A stretch of DNA of 64,000 nt from Alsobacter soli (GTDB lineage Bacteria > Pseudomonadota > Alphaproteobacteria > Rhizobiales > Beijerinckiaceae): NCBI GenBank assembly GCA_945883115.1, contig CAMCXA010000004.1:1-64000 (forward strand), in the 5' to 3' direction. Within the stretch, counting starts at the first letter, position 1, and each line of letters begins with the position of its first letter. This document shows positions 16,814-26,804 of the stretch, piece by piece. The translations under genes and the position numbers were made by a program. The notes beneath the pieces are model-generated. The model was given only the letters and a program-made list of their open reading frames with translations, searched no databases and was not told the origin of the DNA.

Positions 16814-17260
16814 ATGCCCCTCACCATCCGCCCTATCGCCCCGCAAGACCGTGCCGCTTGGGACGATCTCTACGCTGGTTACGCCGCCTTCTACAACGTG
16901 ACCCAAACGCCCGGGATGCGGGATACGGTTTGGGCATGGCTCCACAACCCCGCCTATGAGACAAAAGGCTTTGTTGCAGAAAGCGAGCACGGCCAACTCA
17001 TCGGCCTCACACATTACCGTCCCTTCGCGCGCCCTTTATCGGCTTCGGTTGGTGGCTTTCTCGATGATCTTTTCGTCACAACCGAAGCACGTGGCTCGGG
17101 AACTGCAAAAGCGCTCATTGATGCAGTGGCAAGCGAAGGCAAACAGCGCGGCTGGACGGTGATTCGCTGGATCACCGCAGAGGATAATTACCGCGCCCGC
17201 AGTCTCTATGACAAAGTCGCCGACAAAACCAAATGGGCAACATATGATTTGAAACTTTAG
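16814..17260 (+). CDS. GNAT-family N-acetyltransferase
   Basis: This 148-residue GCN5-related acetyltransferase opens with the usual LTIRPIAPQDRAAWDDLY. The acetyl-CoA loop appears as DDLFVTTEARGSGTAKALI (motif A, R/Q-x-x-G-x-G/A type). The C-terminal WITAEDNYRARSLYDKV is motif B. AGGAAA lies about 9 bases before the ATG. It follows mutL by 17 bases, so it is probably in the pgi-mutL transcript. It ends overlapping the convergent deacetylase-family gene by four bases. The substrate is unknown; small-molecule amines or protein lysines are both possible. Confidence 0.85.
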   Translation: MPLTIRPIAPQDRAAWDDLYAGYAAFYNVTQTPGMRDTVWAWLHNPAYETKGFVAESEHGQLIGLTHYRPFARPLSASVGGFLDDLFVTTEARGSGTAKALIDAVASEGKQRGWTVIRWITAEDNYRARSLYDKVADKTKWATYDLKL

Positions 17261-18210
17261 GACCGCTCACCTGGCTGAAAGCCCATCAGCGCCTCGACAT
17301 GCGCGGCCACCGACAGAGCCAGTCCCTGAAGGTCATAGCCACCTTCCAGAACAGATACGATCCGTCCGTGCGCGTGGACATCTGCAAGAGCCATTAATTG
17401 CCGTGTTGCCCACGCAAAATCCGCTTCATCCAACTGCAGATTACCAAGCGGATCATCGCGATGCGCGTCAAATCCGGCTGAAATGATCAGAAAATCAGGT
17501 CGAAATTCATGGAGGCGGGGAAGAACGATACCATCAAAAGCGGCGCAGAACGCCTCGCGCCCGTCTCCTGCCTGCATCGGCACATTAAGGATCGTGCCGA
17601 ACGCGCCCGTCTCGTCTGCCGCGCCCGTGCCCGGGTAAAGCGGCATTTCATGCGTGGATACATAGAGAACCGACGGATCAGACCAGAAAATATCCTGCGT
17701 CCCGTTTCCGTGATGCACATCCCAATCGATAATTGCCACGCGCTCAATGCCATGAACGGCCTGTGCGTGCCGCGCCGCAATGGCGGCATTGTTGAAAAAA
17801 CAGAAGCCCATCGCCGTTTGCTGTTCGGCATGATGTCCGGGCGGGCGGATTGCGGCGAAGGCATTTCGTACACGCCCGCTCATCACCTGATCAACGGCAT
17901 GGGTTGCAGCGCCTGCCCCGCGCAGCATCGCTTCCCAGCTTCCGGGAGAGAGCCACGTATCCGCATCGAGCCGCGCGATCCCGGATGCGGGGCAACTTTC
18001 CTTGATCGCCTGAATGTAAGCCGACAGGTGACAGCGCTCGAGCATAACTTGGTCAGCTTCGGGAGCCTCATCGCGCAGAAGAACCTCGAAACGGTGGCCC
18101 TTGAGCTTATCGTTGATCACCCTGATCCGGTCGGCCCGCTCGGGATGCCCCGATGGCGTCTGATGATCCAAAAACGCAGGGTGGGAAACGAGAAGGGTGG
18201 TCAATGGCAT
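17257..18210 (-). CDS. Histone deacetylase / acetylpolyamine amidohydrolase family protein
   Basis: This zinc-dependent deacetylase of the AcuC/HDAC/APAH superfamily has 317 residues. The conserved order is present: HPERADRIRVI, RPPGHHAEQ (catalytic His pair), FFNNAAIAA, IIDWDVHHGNGTQ (first Asp and His zinc ligands), SAGFDAHRDDPLG (second Asp ligand) and the C-terminal LEGGYDLQGL. All metal ligands are intact. Bacterial relatives act on acetylated polyamines, acetoin-related enzymes or lysines, and the substrate cannot be told here. It converges on an acetyltransferase gene with a four-base overlap. Confidence 0.9.
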   Translation of the reverse strand: MPLTTLLVSHPAFLDHQTPSGHPERADRIRVINDKLKGHRFEVLLRDEAPEADQVMLERCHLSAYIQAIKESCPASGIARLDADTWLSPGSWEAMLRGAGAATHAVDQVMSGRVRNAFAAIRPPGHHAEQQTAMGFCFFNNAAIAARHAQAVHGIERVAIIDWDVHHGNGTQDIFWSDPSVLYVSTHEMPLYPGTGAADETGAFGTILNVPMQAGDGREAFCAAFDGIVLPRLHEFRPDFLIISAGFDAHRDDPLGNLQLDEADFAWATRQLMALADVHAHGRIVSVLEGGYDLQGLALSVAAHVEALMGFQPGERS

Positions 18211-18277
18211 GCTCCCGGAACGAACGCGGCTGTCCGTTTCTCATCAACACCACATTAGCACCCTTGCGTCTGGTTAC

Positions 18278-18472
18278 TCAATCGTCGCCGCGAACTGATA
18301 TCCGGTCGAAACCAGGCTTCTGTTCGGTTTTCCCTGCCTTCAGCATTTCTGCTGCAGCAATAATTGCCGAAATGCCGATCTTCCCGAATGCCTTTGGCGC
18401 ATGTGGGGCGGAGTTCTGCTTGTGTGGTTGTCGGGGTGCGACAGAGCCATGTGGCGCGTTTGAATTTTCCAT
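18278..18472 (-). CDS. Possible small protein
   Basis: This candidate of 64 residues starts ATG GAA AAT with AGGA about 9 bases upstream. It has a Pro/His-rich N-terminal half and an Ala-rich helix-like segment (FGKIGISAIIAAAEMLKAG), then a basic tail. No family is recognised. It is the best-looking frame in an otherwise empty stretch, but its composition is not strongly coding. Confidence 0.25.
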   Translation of the reverse strand: MENSNAPHGSVAPRQPHKQNSAPHAPKAFGKIGISAIIAAAEMLKAGKTEQKPGFDRISVRGDD

Positions 18473-18718
18473 CTGCCTGTTCCTGTTATCAGCCGGCCAA
18501 TAGTGTATCGCCGGTGCGTTTCCTCCAATGATCCAGTAATCAAGCGGAGACATGGCGGGTTTATGATAATTATGTGGCGTTTTGCCCGGCAAGTACTCGC
18601 CAATTAGCGTGTTTATATGTCATCAAGCTTAATGGACCATGAACAACATAGCATTGTCCAAACACAGGCTCGTTGATACACATCATCCACGTCTCAAACC
18701 GCACCAAAAGGCTCGCCC
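18473..18718. other. Intergenic region without a supported gene
   Basis: Together with the doubtful small ORF, the whole 18211-18718 gap lacks any recognisable gene. The right part is AT-richer (around 18600-18680) and should contain the promoter of the HAD phosphatase gene. No tRNA, strong terminator or repeated element was found by eye. Confidence 0.4.
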
Positions 18719-19420
18719 ATGACCCTCAAGGCCATTCTCTTCGACAAGGACGGAACCCTTCTCGACTTTGACAAGACCTGGGGCGAAGCCGGTTATTCTG
18801 TCATGCGGCACATGACGTCGGGCGATGAAGAAGCCTTCAACCGCCTCGTCGCCCTCACCCATTACAATGTCGCGGAACGCCGCTACGAGCTGCCATCACA
18901 CATGATTGCCAGCTCATCCGGCGAATATGGTCTCTTATGGGCCGATGCACTGGGTCGTGCCGACCGAGAAGCCGTTGTCGAGGAAATCGACACGCTATTC
19001 ATGGCAGAGGCACAGCACCGCCTCGTTCCCATCGGCAATCCGCTTGAAGTCATCACAACCCTGATCGCCCGAGGCTACAAAATCGGGATCGCGACCAATG
19101 ATGGCGAGGCCGCCGCCCTCCAACAGGCTGAAATCCTCGGCCTCGTGCCGCATCTCGATTACATTGTCGGTTACGATTCCGGCCACGGCCGCAAGCCGCA
19201 CCCCGGCATGGTCACCGCCTTCATCACCCGCTTCGGGTATGAACCGCACGAAGTCGCCCTTGTCGGCGACTCGACCCATGATCTCCACGCCGCCCGCGCG
19301 GCTGGTGCCGTCGGAATTGCCGTCCTGAGCGGTCCCGCAGGCCATGACGACCTTGCCCCCCACGCCGATCACGTCATCCCGTCCATCAACGAACTCGTTG
19401 CGCTCATCGACTCGCTGTAA
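18719..19420 (+). CDS. HAD family phosphatase (phosphoglycolate-phosphatase-like)
   Basis: This 233-residue HAD-superfamily hydrolase has motif I FDKDGTLLDFDKTW at the N-terminus and a helical cap of subfamily I (about 20-90). Motif II is GIATNDGEAA (Thr at the conserved position), motif III is the Lys in GRKPHPGM, and motif IV is LVGDSTHDLHAARAAG. All catalytic positions are present. Gph-like enzymes hydrolyse 2-phosphoglycolate formed in DNA repair or photorespiration, but this subgroup has many substrates. It is followed 75 bases later by the acyl-CoA ligase gene on the same strand. Confidence 0.85.
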   Translation: MTLKAILFDKDGTLLDFDKTWGEAGYSVMRHMTSGDEEAFNRLVALTHYNVAERRYELPSHMIASSSGEYGLLWADALGRADREAVVEEIDTLFMAEAQHRLVPIGNPLEVITTLIARGYKIGIATNDGEAAALQQAEILGLVPHLDYIVGYDSGHGRKPHPGMVTAFITRFGYEPHEVALVGDSTHDLHAARAAGAVGIAVLSGPAGHDDLAPHADHVIPSINELVALIDSL

Positions 19421-19495
19421 CCTCAGGCACCGTCTCTTTCTTTACGGCTCACTTCCGCTATGCTGTCATCAAACGGCACTCGAGGGGATAAAACC

Positions 19496-21121
19496 ATGCT
19501 TGGACTGATGCAGGATTGGCCACTGCTGATTCATCGTGTCATCGATTATGCCGCCACGCAGCACGCGAAGCGCGAAGTCGTCTCCCGCTCCGTCGAAGGC
19601 CCGATCCACCGCACCGATTACGCCTCGATTCGCCTCAGATCCCTGAAACTCGCGCAAAGGCTGGAGCGTGACGGCATCCGCTTCGGCGACCGCGTCGCAA
19701 CCCTTGCCTGGAACACCTGGCGGCATCTTGAAAGCTGGTACGGCATCACCGGCATCGGCGCCATTTACCACACCGTCAATCCGCGCCTCTTCGAGGATCA
19801 GATCGTCTTCATCATCAACCATGCCGCGGACCGCATTCTTCTCCTCGATCTCACCTTTGTGCCCCTTGTCGAGAAACTGGCGTCCCGCCTGCCCACAATC
19901 GAACGCTTTGTAATCCTGACAGATGCGGCCCACATGCCGCAAACATCGCTGAAAAACGCCGTCGCCTACGAGGACTACATCAACGAAGCCGATGGCGATT
20001 TCCGCTGGGCCTCCTTCGACGAGAATACCGCCGCCGGCATGTGCTACACCTCCGGCACAACAGGCGATCCCAAGGGCGTGCTCTATTCGCACCGCTCCAA
20101 CCTGCTCCACGCCATGATGGCCGTCGCGCCCGATTATTTCTGCCTCTCGGCGATGGATCGTGTCATGCCCGTCGTGCCGCTGTTTCATGCCAATTCATGG
20201 TCGCTCGCCTTCTCCGCGCCCATGGTCGGCGCGGCTCTGGTCATGCCCGGCCCGAAACTCGACGGTGCCTCGGTCCATTCGCTGCTTGAGGATGAGGGCG
20301 TCACCATGTCGGCCGCCGTCCCCACGGTCTGGCTCGGGCTGCTACAGTTCATGCAAACAAGCGGCAAAAAACTCTCGACCCTGAAACATGTCGGCATCGG
20401 CGGTTCGGCCTGTCCGCGCATCATCACCGAAAGTTTCGAAACCCAGTATGGCGTCCGCGTCACCCATGCCTGGGGCATGACAGAACTCAGCCCGCTCGGG
20501 TCATTCTGTGCAATCAAACCGGAAACCGCAGCGCTCGAGGGCAAGGCCCTCTACGATCTGAAGCAAAAGCAAGGCTACGCGCCCTTTAGCGTCGAGATGA
20601 AGATTGCCGATGATTCCGGTCGCTCCTTGCCTCGCGATGGCAAGACATTCGGACGGCTCATGGTCAAAGGCCCTTCAGTCTCGAAGGGATATTACGGCAT
20701 CGATGCCGCCATCCTCGACGAAGAGGGCTTTTTCGACACGGGCGACGTCGCCACAATCGACGAAAACGGCTATATGCTGATCACCGACCGCTCGAAAGAC
20801 GTCATCAAATCTGGCGGCGAGTGGATTTCTTCCATCGAACTCGAAAACCTTGCCGTCGGCCACCCCGACGTAGCCGAAGCCGCCGTCATCGGCATCGCCC
20901 ATCCGAAATGGGATGAGCGCCCCCTTCTGGTTATCATCACAAAACCGGACCGCGCCCTGACAAAGGATGAAATCCTCGCCTTCATGTCCGGCAAAATCGC
21001 CAAATGGTGGATGCCGGATGATGTCGTTTTTGTTGATGAAATCCCGCACACGGCCACAGGCAAAATTCTCAAAACGGCCCTCCGCGAGCAATTCCGGGAC
21101 TATCGCCTGCCGACCGCTTGA
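19496..21121 (+). CDS. Long-chain fatty acid--CoA ligase family protein
   Basis: This ATP-dependent acyl-CoA synthetase of the adenylate-forming family has 541 residues. It has the P-loop-like [16 protein letters not shown] (about 182-197), [11 protein letters not shown] (A5-type motif near 325), [13 protein letters not shown] (near 415), and [15 protein letters not shown], ending with the catalytic Lys in TATGKILK. The group resembles medium/long-chain fatty-acid ligases such as AlkK. ATG 19496 is preferred because GAGGGG lies about 9 bases before it. The enzyme activates fatty acids for beta-oxidation or lipid synthesis; chain length cannot be judged. It converges on the flavin oxidoreductase gene. 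Confidence 0.9.
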   Translation: MLGLMQDWPLLIHRVIDYAATQHAKREVVSRSVEGPIHRTDYASIRLRSLKLAQRLERDGIRFGDRVATLAWNTWRHLESWYGITGIGAIYHTVNPRLFEDQIVFIINHAADRILLLDLTFVPLVEKLASRLPTIERFVILTDAAHMPQTSLKNAVAYEDYINEADGDFRWASFDENTAAGMCYTSGTTGDPKGVLYSHRSNLLHAMMAVAPDYFCLSAMDRVMPVVPLFHANSWSLAFSAPMVGAALVMPGPKLDGASVHSLLEDEGVTMSAAVPTVWLGLLQFMQTSGKKLSTLKHVGIGGSACPRIITESFETQYGVRVTHAWGMTELSPLGSFCAIKPETAALEGKALYDLKQKQGYAPFSVEMKIADDSGRSLPRDGKTFGRLMVKGPSVSKGYYGIDAAILDEEGFFDTGDVATIDENGYMLITDRSKDVIKSGGEWISSIELENLAVGHPDVAEAAVIGIAHPKWDERPLLVIITKPDRALTKDEILAFMSGKIAKWWMPDDVVFVDEIPHTATGKILKTALREQFRDYRLPTA

Positions 21122-21138
21122 ACGGGAAGCTCCGCGTC

Positions 21139-22257
21139 TCAGCCTTTCTTGAGCGCGGCAACGGACCACAGCTTCGGCCGCGCGCGATCATATTGCGGCG
21201 GCCGATGGAGATCGACGCCGAGCGCATCCGCCGCGTGCCATCCCCACCGCGGATTATCGAGAAATGCGCGCGCCAGAGCGATTTGATCCGCGTGCCCGTC
21301 CGCGAGGATTTTTTCCGCCTGCTCGGGCGAAACAATCATCCCGACCGCACGCGTCACAATGCCGGTTTGCTTCTTGATCGCATCGGCAAAGCCAACCTGA
21401 TAACCCGGGCCAACTGAAATCCGCGCCGCCGGGTCAAGTCCACCGGAACTGACACAGGCATAGGCCGCTCCAAGTACTTTCAAACGGTTGGTCAGAGTCA
21501 CGGCATCATCAATTGTCACGCCGCCTTCCATCCAGTCGGATCCGGCAATGCGAACGCCAACCGCAACCGAAACAGGCACCGCCGTTCGCACAGCTTGCAT
21601 CAAATCAAGCGCCAGTTTCATCCGCTTTTCAGGCGTCCCGCCCCATGCATCCTGCCTTTTATTGCTTACCGGCGAGAAAAACTGGTGAACCAGATAGCCA
21701 TGCGTCATATGCAGCTCGATCGCCTCGTAACCAAGGCGAACCGAACGTTTCGCCGCCTGCACAAACGCCTCGATTGAGCGCTCAATCCCCGCCGCATCAA
21801 GCGCTTCAGGCGCATGCCAACCCGGCCCGAAGGGCTGGTCCGTCGAACTTACCGTCTGCCAAGGGTCGGCATCTGCCGTCAAAGCGCCACCACCGTCCCA
21901 AGGCACCTGCGCCGACGCCTTCCGCCCGGCATGCGCCAGCTGGATCCCGAATTTGGTCTCGGGCAACGCAACCGCACGCGCTGCCGCCAGCACCCGCGCC
22001 ATGGCCCGCTCATTGGCGTCCGAATAAAGCCCGACGCAGCCATGCGTGATCCGGCCGCGCCGCTCGACGCCGGTCGCCTCGACCATCACAAGACCGGCCC
22101 CCGACATCGCCAGATTCATCACATGCTGCAAATGCCAGTCCGTCATCGACCCGTCATCCGCCGTGTATTGGCACATCGGCGCCACGGCAATGCGGTTCGG
22201 AACCGTTACGGGGCCGATTTTCAACGGGGAAAACAAAAGTGGAAGCGACATGGTCAA
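21139..22257 (-). CDS. NADH:flavin oxidoreductase, Old Yellow Enzyme family (YqjM-like)
   Basis: This FMN-dependent ene-reductase of 372 residues has a TIM barrel. PNRIAVAPMCQYTADDG carries the Cys near the flavin typical of the YqjM class. MTDWHLQH, LAHAGRKAS (His of the substrate site), HMTHGYLVHQFFSP and SNKRQDAWGG follow in family order. FMN-phosphate contacts fall in GMIVSPEQAEKIL. The substrate is an activated alkene or xenobiotic; the physiological role is unknown. The product could start at ATG 22257 or 22251. It lies 21 bases after the agmatinase-like gene on the same strand. Confidence 0.9.
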   Translation of the reverse strand: MTMSLPLLFSPLKIGPVTVPNRIAVAPMCQYTADDGSMTDWHLQHVMNLAMSGAGLVMVEATGVERRGRITHGCVGLYSDANERAMARVLAAARAVALPETKFGIQLAHAGRKASAQVPWDGGGALTADADPWQTVSSTDQPFGPGWHAPEALDAAGIERSIEAFVQAAKRSVRLGYEAIELHMTHGYLVHQFFSPVSNKRQDAWGGTPEKRMKLALDLMQAVRTAVPVSVAVGVRIAGSDWMEGGVTIDDAVTLTNRLKVLGAAYACVSSGGLDPAARISVGPGYQVGFADAIKKQTGIVTRAVGMIVSPEQAEKILADGHADQIALARAFLDNPRWGWHAADALGVDLHRPPQYDRARPKLWSVAALKKG

Positions 22258-22278
22258 ACTTTCTGGAGAAAATAGTTG

Positions 22279-23325
22279 TTAAGCGCGTCGTTGTTCGATC
22301 GCGATATCAATGAGGCTCAGGATCGTAAACATCATCTGCGCCCCGGCCTGTGCCGTATTGCTCGTCGCGTCATATTGCGGTGCGACTTCGACAACATCAC
22401 CGCCGACAATATTCAGCCCCTTCAGTCCGCGTAGAATCTCCAGCGCCTCGCGCGTCGTCAGCCCGCCGATTTCAGGCGTTCCGGTTCCGGGCGCAAAGGC
22501 CGGATCAAGACTGTCAACGTCAAACGACACATAAACCGGCCCGTCACCCACAACCGCACGCGCCTTCGCGATAATCGCCTCGATACCGAGCTTGGGAATT
22601 TCCTCGCCATGGATCACGGTCATGCCGCTCTCATAGGAAAACTCCCAGAGATATTCCGCACCGCCCCGGATCCCGATCTGGATCACGCGCTCCGGATCGA
22701 GCACACCATCGAGAACCGCCTTCCGGAACGGCCCGCCATGATGAAACTTCGAGCCCTCATAAGGCCCCGACGTGTCGCAATGCGCATCGATATGCACCAT
22801 CCCTACCGGCTTTGAACGGCCCAAAGCCTTCAAAATACTGCCCGTAATCGAATGATCGCCGCCGCACGAGACCGGAATAACCCCCGCATCGACGATTTTG
22901 GAGTAATAATCGAACAAATCCTCATGGCACGCCTCAAGGCTGAACCGGCTGCGAAACGGGATATCGCCGACATCCGCGACCTTCAGGCTGGAAACTGGTG
23001 TCCGCCGCAACACATGCTCGAACGGCCCGATACGCTCGATCGCCCGCACCGCCCGCGGCCCGAGGCGTGCACCCGCCCGGTTTGTGACACCAAGATCCAT
23101 CGGCACGCCGATCAGCGCCACATCAAGCCCTTTGAAATGCTCCGCATAGGCATTCGGCTGATAAGGCGCACCAAAAAACGTGCCCGGCTCCGCAAACGGC
23201 CATTTCCGCCGCTCACCGGAAAACACCGTATCCGCCACACGGCGAAATTCCGGATCAAACACATCCCCGCCCGAAGCATTCTCATATTTCTGCCGGAGGC
23301 TATCCAGCCGCTTGTCGTCAATCAT
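22279..23325 (-). CDS. Agmatinase / guanidino-acid ureohydrolase family protein
   Basis: This 348-residue Mn-dependent ureohydrolase has the three metal-ligand motifs intact: GGDHSITG, DAHCDT (of IDAHCD) and SFDVDSLDP followed by FAPGTGTPE. Such enzymes split urea from agmatine, guanidinobutyrate or guanidinopropionate. The length (over 340 versus about 305 for E. coli SpeB) and the N-terminal extension containing RRKWPFAEPGTF favour the guanidino-acid or newer guanidine-type branches, so no gene symbol is given. The gene reads away from the aminotransferase gene at 23487, with about 160 bases between them for promoters. Confidence 0.85.
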   Translation of the reverse strand: MIDDKRLDSLRQKYENASGGDVFDPEFRRVADTVFSGERRKWPFAEPGTFFGAPYQPNAYAEHFKGLDVALIGVPMDLGVTNRAGARLGPRAVRAIERIGPFEHVLRRTPVSSLKVADVGDIPFRSRFSLEACHEDLFDYYSKIVDAGVIPVSCGGDHSITGSILKALGRSKPVGMVHIDAHCDTSGPYEGSKFHHGGPFRKAVLDGVLDPERVIQIGIRGGAEYLWEFSYESGMTVIHGEEIPKLGIEAIIAKARAVVGDGPVYVSFDVDSLDPAFAPGTGTPEIGGLTTREALEILRGLKGLNIVGGDVVEVAPQYDATSNTAQAGAQMMFTILSLIDIAIEQRRA

Positions 23326-23486
23326 ACGCCATCACCATGTAAAATAATGCCAGATCACGCTTAAACCATTCCTGTGCTGCTTGCCATCCACATGGCGAGA
23401 TCAATGATTAAATTCGGAGTTCCATCTCGCCGGATCATCCACGACACGCTATGCTTGTACCCGTCGAAGCTAAAGGAACGACGTGC

Positions 23487-24668
23487 ATGCCGTCAATCAA
23501 CCCGCAAATGAACCCGCTCGTCCGGGATACCGGATCGCCGCCGATACCGGAAGCCCAAGGCTGGACCCGCAGCTATAATGGCGCGCTCGGACCCCTGATC
23601 GATCTCTCGCAGGCCGTTCCCGGCTATCCGCCCCATCCCGATATGCTGCGCCACCTCTCGGAAGCTGCCGGTACCGCAGCCGCCGCCCGCTATGGCGATA
23701 TTTTGGGTGATCAACCCCTGCGTGACGCTTACAGCGCCGAGATCGTCCGGCGCTATGGCGGCGACGTCTCTTCGAATGACGTTGCGATCACCGCCGGTTG
23801 CAATCAGGCCTTTGTTGTCACGATGATGACCATTGCCCGACAGGGTGACAGCGTAATCGTCCCGAGCCCATGGTATTTCAACCATGACATGACGCTCGGC
23901 ATGTTGGGCATCAAAGCGGAACCCCTGCCCTGTCAGGCCGCGAACGGCTTTGTTCCTTCCTGTGCCGAAGCGGAAAAGCTGATCACCCCTTCCACCCGCG
24001 CAATTGTCCTCGTCACACCCAACAACCCGACCGGCGCGGTCTATCCCGCCGAAACCATCGCCGAATTCGCTGCACTCTGCCGAAACCGCGGGCTCTGGCT
24101 CGTCGTTGACGAAACCTATCGCGATTTTCTCGCCCCCGATCACGGCGCGCCGCATGGTCTGTTCAGCGCGCCCGACTGGCGCGATCATGTCCTGCAACTC
24201 TATTCCTTCTCGAAATCCTATTGCATCCCCGGCCACCGGACCGGCGCGATCACAGGCGGACCGGCCATTCTTGATGAAATCGCGAAAGTGCTCGATTGCG
24301 TTCAAATCTGCGCGCCCCGCGCAGCCCAGAAGGCGCTCACTTGGGCCATCCCCTCGCTGGATGACTGGCGCGCTGCGAACACGGCAGAAATTCTCCGGCG
24401 CGTTACCGCTTTCAAAAATGCCTTTGCACTCCTGCCGGAATGGCGGATTGACTCGATTGGGGCCTATTTTGCCTATGTGGCACATCCATTCACCGGCATT
24501 CCGGTTCAACGCGTCGCCGAGCGCCTTGCTTCCGAGCGCGGTGTCCTCGGCTTGCCGGGCCCCTATTTCGGCGCAGGGCAGGAACAGCATATGCGGCTGG
24601 CTTTCGCCAATGTCACCGTCGAGTCGCTTGGCAAACTCCCCGAACGACTGAAAAATTTCAAACCCTGA
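23487..24668 (+). CDS. Pyridoxal-phosphate aminotransferase, class I/II
   Basis: This fold-type I aminotransferase of 393 residues has ITAGCNQAFVVTMM (cofactor phosphate region), VLVTPNNPTGAVYP, VVDETYRDFL (Asp contacting the pyridine N) and the Schiff-base Lys in YSFSKSYCIPGHRTGA; Arg-containing MRLAFANV closes the active site. ATG 23487 follows AAAGGA at about 9 bases; an upstream in-frame ATG at 23451 lacks this. Amino-acid specificity cannot be read from the sequence. It is divergent from the agmatinase-family gene, so a nitrogen-catabolic pairing is possible. Confidence 0.88.
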   Translation: MPSINPQMNPLVRDTGSPPIPEAQGWTRSYNGALGPLIDLSQAVPGYPPHPDMLRHLSEAAGTAAAARYGDILGDQPLRDAYSAEIVRRYGGDVSSNDVAITAGCNQAFVVTMMTIARQGDSVIVPSPWYFNHDMTLGMLGIKAEPLPCQAANGFVPSCAEAEKLITPSTRAIVLVTPNNPTGAVYPAETIAEFAALCRNRGLWLVVDETYRDFLAPDHGAPHGLFSAPDWRDHVLQLYSFSKSYCIPGHRTGAITGGPAILDEIAKVLDCVQICAPRAAQKALTWAIPSLDDWRAANTAEILRRVTAFKNAFALLPEWRIDSIGAYFAYVAHPFTGIPVQRVAERLASERGVLGLPGPYFGAGQEQHMRLAFANVTVESLGKLPERLKNFKP

Positions 24669-24722
24669 CGCGCTTCTGAACCCGCTTTTGTCCTGCCCTG
24701 ATACGGCGAAGGAGACACCACA

Positions 24723-26798
24723 ATGAAAAATCTGGCCATTCTCATCGGTTTTGCCGCGGCTTTTCTTCTTGTCCTCGGCCTGTCGACCGGTGACGCCCAG
24801 ACCATCGGGCTCGCGAGTGTCGGCGTCGCACTCGCTGTCACCACCTGGCTTTCGGCAAGAATGTCGCGCTTCCTGATGATTTTTGCTGCCATCTTCGGCG
24901 CTGAATTCATCATCTTTGGCTCGGTCTATATGCTCGATGCCAATGCGTTCTGGCCCGCTGCACTCGCCGATTTCGTCCCGCCGGAGAGCCTGCCGATCAC
25001 GGTCGGCATTTTCGGTATCGTCGTCTATGCCATTTCCTTCATCCCCGGCATCGCCGAAATCATGCGCATAGCCGACCGCTTTTTCGATGGCCACGATATG
25101 ACAACCATCAAAATCTGGCCCCTTTCGTCGATCACACTCACCGAGCAAACGCTGGCCCGCACCATCATTGTCGCGCTCATTCTCATCAATCAGGGGCAGG
25201 TCGGTATTTCCGTACGGCTCTCCTTCTTTAATCGCGACTGGTTCAACGCGATTCAGGAAAAGGACAGCGCGACATTCTGGTCCTTGCTGTACACGGTCTT
25301 CCTGTTCTGGGCCGTCATCTATATCGCCATTGCCATTTTTGAATATATTATCCAGTCCCATCTGATGATCCGCTGGCGTCGTTGGCTCACGAGCCATTAC
25401 ATCGGCGACTGGCTGAACGAGGGAAGTCACTACCGGATGGCGCTTTCCGGCACAGGTGCCGACAACCCCGACCAGCGTATCGCCGAAGATGTCGACCAGT
25501 TCATCGGGCGCACCTATAGTTTCTCGATCTCGCTACTCGCGCAAGTCAGTTCGCTTGTCTCCTTCTCGATCATTTTATGGGGCATTTCCGCCAATTTCAC
25601 CATTCCGGGCACCGAAATCGCGATCCCGGGCTTCCTCTTCTGGGTTGCCGTGCTCTATTCAGGCTTTGGCACCTTCGTCACCCATGTGATTGGTCGTCGT
25701 CTCATCCGTCTCAATTTCGAGCAACAGCGCTACGAGGCCGATTTCCGCTTCTCGCTCGCGCGTCTCCGGGAATACGCCGAGCAGGTGGCCTTGCTCGGTG
25801 GCGAAAAGCAAGAACGCCGCTTCCTGATGGACCGCTTCGGCAATGTGATCCGGAATTTCTTCGCCATTGTCGCACGCCGCAAGCAATTGATGATGTTCAC
25901 CGCCAGTTACGGCCAGATCAGCCCGATCATTCCCTATGTCGTAGCAGCGCCCTTCTACTTCATCGGCAAGATACAGCTTGGTGTTCTCACACAAACCGCC
26001 AGTTCCTTCGGTCGGGTCGAAGGCTCGTTGAGCTTCTTCATCGATGCCTATGTCTCCCTGGCCGATTATCTCTCGGTCATCCAGCGTCTTGTGACTTTTG
26101 ACGACGCAATCGAAAAAGCCCGCCGCATCGGCAATAAGCCGCCACGCATCGTATTTTCGACAGAAGCAACAACGGGCATCGCCATCAGCGATCTGACCCT
26201 CAGCCTGCCCGATGGCCGCGAGATCGTGTCGGCAGAAGTGCAGTTCGAGCCGGGACAATCCGTCCTGATTTCAGGCCCGTCCGGCTCCGGTAAGTCGACC
26301 TTGCTCCGAGCCATTTCAGGCATCTGGCCCTATGGCCACGGAACAATCATCACTCCCGTCGATACAACCATGATGCTTCTCCCGCAAAAGCCCTATCTGC
26401 CGTCAGGGTCATTGCGCGACTGTGTCGCCTATCCATCGGACGAGGGTACCTATCTCGAAAAGGAAATCATCGACGCGCTGAAAATCGTTGGTCTCGATCG
26501 CCTGATCACATCGCTTGATGACGCAACCAATTGGTCGCAACGCCTCTCCGGCGGCGAACAACAACGCCTCGCAATCGCCCGCGCCTTGCTCGCACGCCCC
26601 GATTGGCTATTCCTCGACGAAGCCACCTCCGCGCTCGACGAGGACAGCGAAGCCTTTCTCTATCGCGCCCTGAAAGAGCATTTGAAGACAACAACGCTCA
26701 TCTCCATCGGCCACCGCTCGACTCTCAAAGCATTCCATTCGGCAATCATCCGTATGGAATCCAAGGAAAAGGGCGGGTTTAGGGTTGTGCGGGCTTAG
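24723..26798 (+). CDS. SbmA/BacA-like ABC transporter with fused ATPase
   Basis: This is a single-chain ABC protein of 691 residues. An N-terminal hydrophobic region (about 1-110) adds roughly four helices before the ABC_membrane_2 (SbmA/BacA-like) domain (about 140-480), which includes NPDQRIAEDVDQF. The C-terminal ATPase has Walker A GPSGSGKSTLL, LSGGEQQRLAIARALL and Walker B LFLDEATSALDED. Relatives such as BacA/YddA take up peptides or very-long-chain fatty-acid precursors and matter in host-associated rhizobia. AAGGAG lies about 7 bases before the ATG. A perfect inverted repeat follows the stop. The substrate is unknown. Confidence 0.87.
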   Translation: MKNLAILIGFAAAFLLVLGLSTGDAQTIGLASVGVALAVTTWLSARMSRFLMIFAAIFGAEFIIFGSVYMLDANAFWPAALADFVPPESLPITVGIFGIVVYAISFIPGIAEIMRIADRFFDGHDMTTIKIWPLSSITLTEQTLARTIIVALILINQGQVGISVRLSFFNRDWFNAIQEKDSATFWSLLYTVFLFWAVIYIAIAIFEYIIQSHLMIRWRRWLTSHYIGDWLNEGSHYRMALSGTGADNPDQRIAEDVDQFIGRTYSFSISLLAQVSSLVSFSIILWGISANFTIPGTEIAIPGFLFWVAVLYSGFGTFVTHVIGRRLIRLNFEQQRYEADFRFSLARLREYAEQVALLGGEKQERRFLMDRFGNVIRNFFAIVARRKQLMMFTASYGQISPIIPYVVAAPFYFIGKIQLGVLTQTASSFGRVEGSLSFFIDAYVSLADYLSVIQRLVTFDDAIEKARRIGNKPPRIVFSTEATTGIAISDLTLSLPDGREIVSAEVQFEPGQSVLISGPSGSGKSTLLRAISGIWPYGHGTIITPVDTTMMLLPQKPYLPSGSLRDCVAYPSDEGTYLEKEIIDALKIVGLDRLITSLDDATNWSQRLSGGEQQRLAIARALLARPDWLFLDEATSALDEDSEAFLYRALKEHLKTTTLISIGHRSTLKAFHSAIIRMESKEKGGFRVVRA

Positions 26799-26804
26799 GA
26801 GACG

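Noticed and set aside
18153-18503. Plus-strand frame of 116 codons
   Set aside because: Antisense to the deacetylase start and a low-quality Cys/Phe-rich product; no ribosome site.
23493-25430. Long open frame of 645 codons on the minus strand
   Set aside because: It runs antisense to the aminotransferase and ABC transporter genes, both with full motif sets; such antisense frames arise from codon bias and its product resembles no protein family.
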